NCBI GenBank assembly: GCA_002315885.1
Contig: DCIO01000024.1
Coordinates: 1 to 17,710 of the forward strand
Length of the DNA stretch: 17,710 nucleotides
Direction of reading: 5' to 3'
From: Lentisphaeria bacterium UBA1724
GTDB taxonomy: Bacteria; Verrucomicrobiota; Lentisphaeria; Oligosphaerales; Oligosphaeraceae
The notes under the pieces are model-generated. The model did not search any database, was not told where the DNA came from, and saw only the letters and a program-made list of their open reading frames with translations. Every line of letters starts with the position of its first letter. Position 1 is the stretch's first letter. The translations under genes and the position numbers were made by a program. This document shows, in pieces, positions 13,338-17,710 of the stretch.

Positions 13338-15395
13338 TTACCACGAGTCGGTCCGGAAGCTGGAGGCGGGGAGGTCGTCGGAGTTGTAGAGATTGCCGTC
13401 GGGGCAATTTTCCCAGGCGTATCGGACGGCGGCGGGCTTTCTGACGGCCTTTGCGCTGACCAGGATGCTCTCCCCATCTATGAGGACTTTGTCCGCGGGG
13501 ACGAAGTTTCCGTTTTCGTCAGCGATGGTGAAGCCCTTTGGTGTGCCGTCCTTGAAGTAGAGTCCCTGTGCGTATTTGAAGGCGATGCGGATTTTGTTTC
13601 CTTCCAGGGTGTATCCCTGGTAGAGTGGTCCGAATGGGGTGACGGTGGTGTCTCCATAGACGTGGTTCATGGCGGATTTGAAGAGTCTGAGCCCCACGTC
13701 CTTTTTGTTGTATGGGTGGATATCATTGGCGTCCCCGATATCGATAGCGGAGGCGAGGAAGACATTGGGGAGATCCTGGCAGACCAGGACTTGAGATTCT
13801 CGGAGATATGGCCAAGCATCGTGACCATGTGGTTGTGCGGGGTGGTGGTATGCCGCCAATTGGACCTGCAGGAATGGGAAGTCGCCCTGTTCCCAGTGGT
13901 ATCGCCAGTCTTTGATCATGGTTCCCAGGACACTGCGGTATTCCTGTCCCCATTGGATGCCTTCGGCATTGTTTTCGCCCTGATACCAGATGACGCCGCG
14001 GATGCCGTATGGGATGATCTCGTTGATCATGGCGTCGAAGAGTATGGAAGGTGTATTGGGGTTGTTGGTGCCGTAGGGATAATAGACGCTGAAGGTATAG
14101 AGTTTTCCGAAATCCACCTCGGCGGTGGCTTTCCAGGTGCCCGCCAGGGGGATGGATTTGCTGGCGTCCTTAGGTGCGATGGAGTATAAATCGGGTGTGC
14201 CGTGGATTTGGCCATTGTAGAAGAAGGAGTATGCGCGGATGGCGATGAGGGCGTCGGTGGAGGTCACCAGATTCCCGGGGATGGTGTAGGTCCGAGGGAC
14301 ATTCCAATGCTCTTCCTCGTAGCCCTTTCCCGTACGGCCGACTTCCACGCCATTGAAGTAGGTGATGTCGTGCTTGTCGATGGGACCCAGATGCAGGACC
14401 AGTTCCTTCCCAAGCCACGCTTTCGGGAGCTGCACGTGCTTGCGGACCCAGATGATACCATTGCCCTTTGTGATATTCTGGCTCATCCAGTGGCCGGGAA
14501 TGGACATGTTCTTCCAGGCGCTGTCGTCGAAATCCGGATTCGCCCAGCCCATTTCGATGCCTTTGTTGCCCGGGTCGTCCAGCTTGTTTTCCTGAATGAG
14601 GATTGCCTTCTGGCGCTCGTTGATTTCCTTGGGGTCCACGGCGGGGTCGGCGTAGACTTTGTCCTTTGCCGTAATCATGGGGACGGTGATGGGGTTGCTG
14701 AGGAGTCCCGCGCGGCTGGTCCAGGCCTCGGCGAAGGTAGCGCCCCAGCTGCAGGAGATGATGCCCACGGTCACGCCGGTGCGCTCCTGCAGGAACCGTC
14801 CGAACCAGGCGCCTACGGCGGTGAGGGCGCCCGCATTCTGGGCATCCATGACAGTCCAGGTGGCATTGGCTTCGGTCTCCTTGTTCCAGGAGGTAAGGCG
14901 GGGGACGGCGAGGTAGCGGAGGGCGTTGGCGTCCGTGAGGGTGTCCAGATATTCTCGGAGCTGGACGCGGTTCAGGCTGGCTTCCTGCTCTTCGGGGGTG
15001 AGGGAGGCCCATTTGGGCGAATAGGTGCTGTCCAGCTGATATTGCATATTGGATTGTCCGCCCGCCAGCCAGACCTCGCCAATCATCACATCCTGGACTT
15101 GGACTTTCTGCCAGCCGGAGGTGACGGTCAGGGTGTAGGGGCCGCCTGCTTCTTCGGGGGCCAGGCGCACCAGGAATTCCCCGGTCTTGGAGGAGGTGGT
15201 GTGGACCGTCTTGCCATTGAGCTCCACATGCACCGGGATGCCGGGGTCTGTGCTCCCCCAGACGGGGATGGGCATATTCCGCTGAAGGACCCCATGGTCA
15301 CGGAAAATCCAGGCCAATTTGAGCTCCGCGCCAAATGCGGCGCTCAGGAAGAAGAAGGCCAATAGGACAAACGAGAGCTTACGGTAAAAATTCAT
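13338..15395 (-). CDS. Secreted sialate O-acetylesterase-type SGNH esterase
   Basis: The 685-aa protein starts with a signal peptide (MNFYRKLSFVLLAFFFLSAAFGAEL). The reading frame stays open to 15527, but the ATG at 15395 is chosen because the signal peptide begins there and the extension is repeat sequence. An N-terminal beta-sandwich precedes GEVWLAGGQSNM with the nucleophile Ser115. GVIWYQGENN (about 467-476) is the conserved Gly/Asn block. DIGDANDIHPYNK contains the Asp-x-x-His pair (558-561). A galactose-binding-like insertion (about 276-396) lies between the first two blocks, as is usual in the SASA family. These enzymes remove O-acetyl groups from sialic acids or other sugars; in bacteria of this type the substrate may also be acetylated polysaccharide. 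Pseudopilin 2 follows downstream. Related 9-bp repeats and a 33-bp hairpin repeat precede the gene. Confidence 0.88.
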   Translation of the reverse strand: MNFYRKLSFVLLAFFFLSAAFGAELKLAWIFRDHGVLQRNMPIPVWGSTDPGIPVHVELNGKTVHTTSSKTGEFLVRLAPEEAGGPYTLTVTSGWQKVQVQDVMIGEVWLAGGQSNMQYQLDSTYSPKWASLTPEEQEASLNRVQLREYLDTLTDANALRYLAVPRLTSWNKETEANATWTVMDAQNAGALTAVGAWFGRFLQERTGVTVGIISCSWGATFAEAWTSRAGLLSNPITVPMITAKDKVYADPAVDPKEINERQKAILIQENKLDDPGNKGIEMGWANPDFDDSAWKNMSIPGHWMSQNITKGNGIIWVRKHVQLPKAWLGKELVLHLGPIDKHDITYFNGVEVGRTGKGYEEEHWNVPRTYTIPGNLVTSTDALIAIRAYSFFYNGQIHGTPDLYSIAPKDASKSIPLAGTWKATAEVDFGKLYTFSVYYPYGTNNPNTPSILFDAMINEIIPYGIRGVIWYQGENNAEGIQWGQEYRSVLGTMIKDWRYHWEQGDFPFLQVQLAAYHHPAQPHGHDAWPYLRESQVLVCQDLPNVFLASAIDIGDANDIHPYNKKDVGLRLFKSAMNHVYGDTTVTPFGPLYQGYTLEGNKIRIAFKYAQGLYFKDGTPKGFTIADENGNFVPADKVLIDGESILVSAKAVRKPAAVRYAWENCPDGNLYNSDDLPASSFRTDSW

Positions 15396-15421
15396 GGCTG
15401 TTGTTTTACAAGTGGGATTAT

Positions 15422-15444
15422 AGGGACCAAAGGGACCAAAGGGA
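15422..15444. repeat. 9-bp tandem repeat AGGGACCAA (2.5 copies)
   Basis: Two full copies and a partial one lie 27 bases upstream of the esterase ATG. Read in the direction of the gene the unit is TTTGGTCCC, two bases different from TTGTGTCCC in front of the GH20-type gene, and both arrays end in GTCCCTAT. Confidence 0.75.
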
Positions 15445-15446
15445 AC

Positions 15447-15479
15447 TTCCCGGTCGGGGATGTTTCGGCGCAGCCGATA
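15447..15479 (-). repeat. 33-bp hairpin repeat, copy A
   Basis: This is an exact copy of 15541-15573. It contains the small hairpin TCGGC-GCA-GCCGA (15465-15477) beside a CCCG/CGGG stem. Its reverse complement matches positions 1-22 at the left window edge. It lies upstream of the esterase gene. Confidence 0.9.
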
Positions 15480-15540
15480 TCCATTGCCCGGGAAGGAAAA
15501 AGAACTAATCTGTTCTGTGTGAGCCATTTAGGGCGAAGAA

Positions 15541-15573
15541 TTCCCGGTCGGGGATGTTTCGGCGCAGCCGATA
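15541..15573 (-). repeat. 33-bp hairpin repeat, copy B
   Basis: It is identical to copy A over 33 bases and in the same orientation, with starts 94 bases apart. The GAA before it and the 7-bp repeat directly after it suggest a compound intergenic element. Confidence 0.9.
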
Positions 15574-15600
15574 GAATCGAGAATCAAGAATCGAGAATCA
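15573..15600. repeat. 7-bp tandem repeat AGAATCG/AGAATCA (4 copies)
   Basis: Four 7-bp units alternate AGAATCG and AGAATCA. They abut hairpin repeat copy B and end 12 bases short of the damaged gene at 15612-16231. This is the fourth 7-bp array in the window, with a unit unlike those at 3339 and 7777. Confidence 0.85.
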
Positions 15601-15611
15601 CTTCAGCAGAT

Positions 15612-16231
15612 TCACATTTCGTAGCCAAGGGGCACTTCCTTCAGTTCCAGGAATTTTTCGCAGAAATACGGCATGACCAACGCGGTGCTTTTCCTGCCAT
15701 TGAAGCGTCCACGTAACACCAGCCGTTGTTCTTCCTTGGTGGTGGGTTTCTGGGGGTGCAGGACCACATCGAATTCCGCCTTTCCCATGGGTGGCAGGGT
15801 GATCTTCTCTAGGTATTGCCCTCATACCAGGGGCATTGGAACCACCCTGGCAGGGCGATCTGGTTCTGGACCAGTCCCAGCGCCAGGATGCTGTCGCGCT
15901 TTTCCTCGGCAGTGAAATGCCGTTTGCTTTCGGGATAGACTACGCAGAAGGAGCGGACTTCGGTGCCTGCGCGGAGGATGTAGTATCCGCAAGGCAGGGC
16001 GTCCAGAACCAGCGGCTTCTTCGGGTCGGACCAGGTGCCTTTCTGGAGAATCTTCCCTCGCCAATTCTCCACCGTGTAATCCAGGACGCCCAGATCGGCG
16101 GCTTGGGTGAATTCCAGGGCATCCCCCTCGAAAAAGACCGTACCTGGTGCGGTGGTGAGGATTTGGGGCAGTTTACTCTGGGCAAAGAGTACGACGCCCA
16201 GAAAGAGTGCGAGGAGGAGTATTTTATTCAT
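15612..16231 (-). pseudogene. Frameshifted secreted-enzyme remnant downstream of the symporter
   Basis: The ATG at 16231 starts a signal peptide (MNKILLLALFLGVVLFAQS) and a beta-sandwich-like domain that stays open to a TAG at 15809-15811. Just before it, at a GGG run (15819-15821 on the + strand), a shift of one base opens another frame. That frame continues with QYLEKITLPPMGKAEF and runs to a TGA at 15612-15614, with plausible coding sequence throughout (RLVLRGRFNGRKSTALVMPY). One lost G (GAGGGG to GAGGG) explains the break. Even repaired, the product of about 206 residues is too short for an enzyme. The N-terminal part looks like the domain preceding a TIM barrel in Lentisphaerae glycosidases, so I infer an additional internal deletion. 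It begins 15 bases after the symporter stop, so it belonged to the same operon. A base-calling error at the G run is the alternative for the frameshift only. Confidence 0.65.
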
Positions 16232-16246
16232 AGTGGTGTATGCCAC

Positions 16247-17662
16247 TTAATTTGCTTCCGCGGCCTCAAGGGCAGGGATGTCCTTGGCACATTCCTCCCG
16301 TTTTTTGAGTTCCTCCTGGATTTGTGCGACTCTCTTCTGGTTCAGTGGATAGAGGAAGAGAATGAGAGCGGCCAGGAAGAGTCCTGCGGCGGGCATCAGG
16401 AAGTTATAGAGCCGCATATTGAGGAAGACCTGGTCGCCCTGGTTTTGCTGGTTTTCCAGGATGAATCCCGACCATTTGAGGAAGTATCCCGCCAGGACGA
16501 TGCAGATTGTGAAGCCCAGTTTGGCGACCCAGCTGATGATGGCGGCGAAAGCGCCCTGTCGTTTCAGCTTGTTCGTCAGCAGATCGTAGTCGCAGACATC
16601 GGAGATCATGGAGTAGAGGATAATCCAGAGTGCGGAGATACCCATTCCCAGGAACATACCTGCGAAGGCGGTAAGCCAGGGGAATTTTGGGGTATAGAGG
16701 ACCATTCCTGCGATAGAGCCGAAGCCTGCGAGAACCAGGAAGAAAATCAGCGCCTTTGGTTTGTCCATTTTCTTGGAGACCCATGCAATGAAGGGGATGG
16801 TAACGAAATTCAAGATTGTGCCGAAGGTCCCGCCTACGCCCATGATTTTGCCGGCGAATACCGCGTCACCCTGGCAGACATAATAGATGATCAAATTTGT
16901 GCCGAAGGTGCTGCTGAGGAAGATTCCCGCGATGCCGATGCCCAACACGATGACTAGCAGGAGGAATGGCTTTACGGTGAATGCCCCCAGAAGATCCATG
17001 AAGGAGCAGCTCTCCTTTGCGGTGGCGGTAGCGGTGGGTAGTTCGGAGGCCTTGGGGGTCAGGAAGACGGGCCCCAGCGCCAGCAAGATATAGAGGATGC
17101 CCGTGCCAATGGCCAGGATGCGGACGCCATTCAGGACGTTGCCGAAGACTTTCAGCTGCACGAATAGAATCGACCACTGCAGAAGGAGGCTTCCGGTGTT
17201 GACGAAGAAGCTACGGAAGCCCATGAGCTGTGTGCGTTCGTGGTAGTCGTTTGTCAACTCGTAGCCCATGCTGATATATGGCACGCAGTAGATGGTGGTT
17301 CCCGTGTAGTAGAGGATGCCGAAGATCAGCAGGTAGTAGAAGTAATACATTTCGCCGTGCCCCAGGGGGAAGAGCCAGTGTCCGAAGAAAGCCAGCCCCG
17401 TGAAGATGGAGCCGATGATGAGGTATGGCTTGCGTCGTCCCCAGGGGGATTTGGTATTGTCGCTGATATATCCCATCAAGGGGTCTGTGATGGTATCCCA
17501 GAGTCGGGTGATGGCCACAAGCCAGCCGATTTTCACGGGGTCGATGAGGCCCAGTGAATTGAACATGATGAAGGACAGGAGCATGTTCACCGAGTTCTGG
17601 AAATTGCTCTCGGTCAGGGCACCCATGCCGTAGCCGATCTTGTTGGTGAGTGTCAGTGCCAT
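16247..17662 (-). CDS. GPH-family (MelB-like) sugar:cation symporter
   Basis: The 471-aa protein has about twelve hydrophobic segments and the hallmarks of the glycoside-pentoside-hexuronide:cation symporter family. ITRLWDTITDPLMG places Asp56 and Asp60 where MelB has its cation-binding Asp pair, and the loop SDNTKSPWGRRKP (67-79) matches the family loop between helices 2 and 3. It imports a sugar or small glycoside with Na+ or H+; the substrate cannot be read from sequence. The C-terminus is a charged tail (KKREECAKDIPALEAAEAN). The ATG follows an AAGGA Shine-Dalgarno sequence. The damaged secreted-enzyme gene is next in the operon. It is the only transporter in the window and probably takes up products of the neighbouring hydrolases. 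Confidence 0.9.
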   Translation of the reverse strand: MALTLTNKIGYGMGALTESNFQNSVNMLLSFIMFNSLGLIDPVKIGWLVAITRLWDTITDPLMGYISDNTKSPWGRRKPYLIIGSIFTGLAFFGHWLFPLGHGEMYYFYYLLIFGILYYTGTTIYCVPYISMGYELTNDYHERTQLMGFRSFFVNTGSLLLQWSILFVQLKVFGNVLNGVRILAIGTGILYILLALGPVFLTPKASELPTATATAKESCSFMDLLGAFTVKPFLLLVIVLGIGIAGIFLSSTFGTNLIIYYVCQGDAVFAGKIMGVGGTFGTILNFVTIPFIAWVSKKMDKPKALIFFLVLAGFGSIAGMVLYTPKFPWLTAFAGMFLGMGISALWIILYSMISDVCDYDLLTNKLKRQGAFAAIISWVAKLGFTICIVLAGYFLKWSGFILENQQNQGDQVFLNMRLYNFLMPAAGLFLAALILFLYPLNQKRVAQIQEELKKREECAKDIPALEAAEAN

Positions 17663-17669
17663 TTTCTAT

Positions 17670-17675
17670 TCCTTG
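17670..17675 (-). promoter_or_regulatory. Shine-Dalgarno site of the symporter gene
   Basis: AAGGA lies about seven bases before the ATG at 17662 on the minus strand. Apart from the GH123-type gene this is the only convincing Shine-Dalgarno sequence in the window, and it supports the chosen start. Confidence 0.7.
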
Positions 17676-17710
17676 GTGGAGGGTGAGTGTGTAGCGACGG
17701 CGTCCCCGCC

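Noticed and set aside
15396..15527. N-terminal extension of the esterase to 15527
   Set aside because: The extra 44 codons run through the 9-bp array and hairpin repeat copy A, and the signal peptide starts at the ATG at 15395.
1..15573. Inverted terminal repeats of a 15.5-kb mobile element (1-22 against 15447-15573)
   Set aside because: The inverted relation is explained by the opposite orientation of the two genes they precede. There are two copies on the right, and no transposase, integrase or target duplication is seen.
15598..15825. Separate 75-residue gene
   Set aside because: That frame gives a composition typical of an out-of-frame reading. The adjacent frame continuing the upstream secreted-enzyme remnant reads as sensible protein and explains the same DNA.

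Overview
This 17.7 kb window looks like chromosomal DNA from a carbohydrate-degrading member of the Lentisphaerae/Verrucomicrobiota group, most likely Victivallales-like. The main clue is two type II/IV pseudopilin genes with the N-terminus MKKSFTLIELLVVIAIIA followed by LAAMLLPALSKAREKAR, a signature that is abundant in that phylum, set among secreted glycan-degrading enzymes. This assignment rests on family knowledge; no marker gene is present.

Layout, left to right. (1) 1-119: REP-like small hairpins and six 9-bp tandem repeats that run up to the start of a secreted multidomain GH20-type hexosaminidase (120-3335, +). (2) 3336-3508: a 7-bp tandem repeat, then an almost exact copy of the last 13 codons plus terminator of the pseudopilin gene found 2.5 kb downstream. 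(3) 3509-4834 (-): an AT-rich AAA_14/DUF4143 ATPase gene. (4) 5072-5926 (+): pseudopilin 1 with a clear sigma70-type promoter and a terminator, followed by a secreted GH123-type enzyme (6026-7696, +) with a strong Shine-Dalgarno site but no visible promoter of its own. (5) 7801-10953 (-): a GH106-like glycosidase without a signal peptide. (6) 11023-12141 (-): an AT-rich Fic protein with an intact catalytic motif and an N-terminal inhibitory motif. (7) 12365-13219 (-): pseudopilin 2, with its own promoter and a strong terminator. (8) 13338-15395 (-): a secreted sialate O-acetylesterase-type SGNH esterase. (9) 15396-15611: two 33-bp copies of the hairpin repeat plus 9-bp and 7-bp tandem repeats. 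(10) 15612-16231 (-): a frameshifted, probably internally deleted secreted-enzyme remnant. (11) 16247-17662 (-): a GPH/MelB-type sugar:cation symporter immediately upstream of that remnant.

Functionally this reads as a glycan-utilisation locus. Secreted GH20, GH123 and acetylesterase enzymes would deacetylate and trim an N-acetylhexosamine-containing, O-acetylated glycan (mucin or glycosaminoglycan type, inferred). The symporter would import the products, and a probably cytoplasmic GH106-like enzyme would remove further sugars. Each secreted enzyme has a pseudopilin gene, or a pseudopilin remnant, next to it. The pilin N-termini are identical and the middles unrelated, which suggests a pilin-scaffolded or pilin-displayed glycan capture system. 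That is the most interesting candidate for an undescribed system here.

Several intergenic gaps also carry short tandem repeats with 7-bp or 9-bp periods, often placed directly at start or stop codons. A 112-bp direct repeat brackets the ATPase-pseudopilin segment. No tRNA, rRNA, CRISPR array, transposase or integrase was seen, and no gap exceeds 300 bases.
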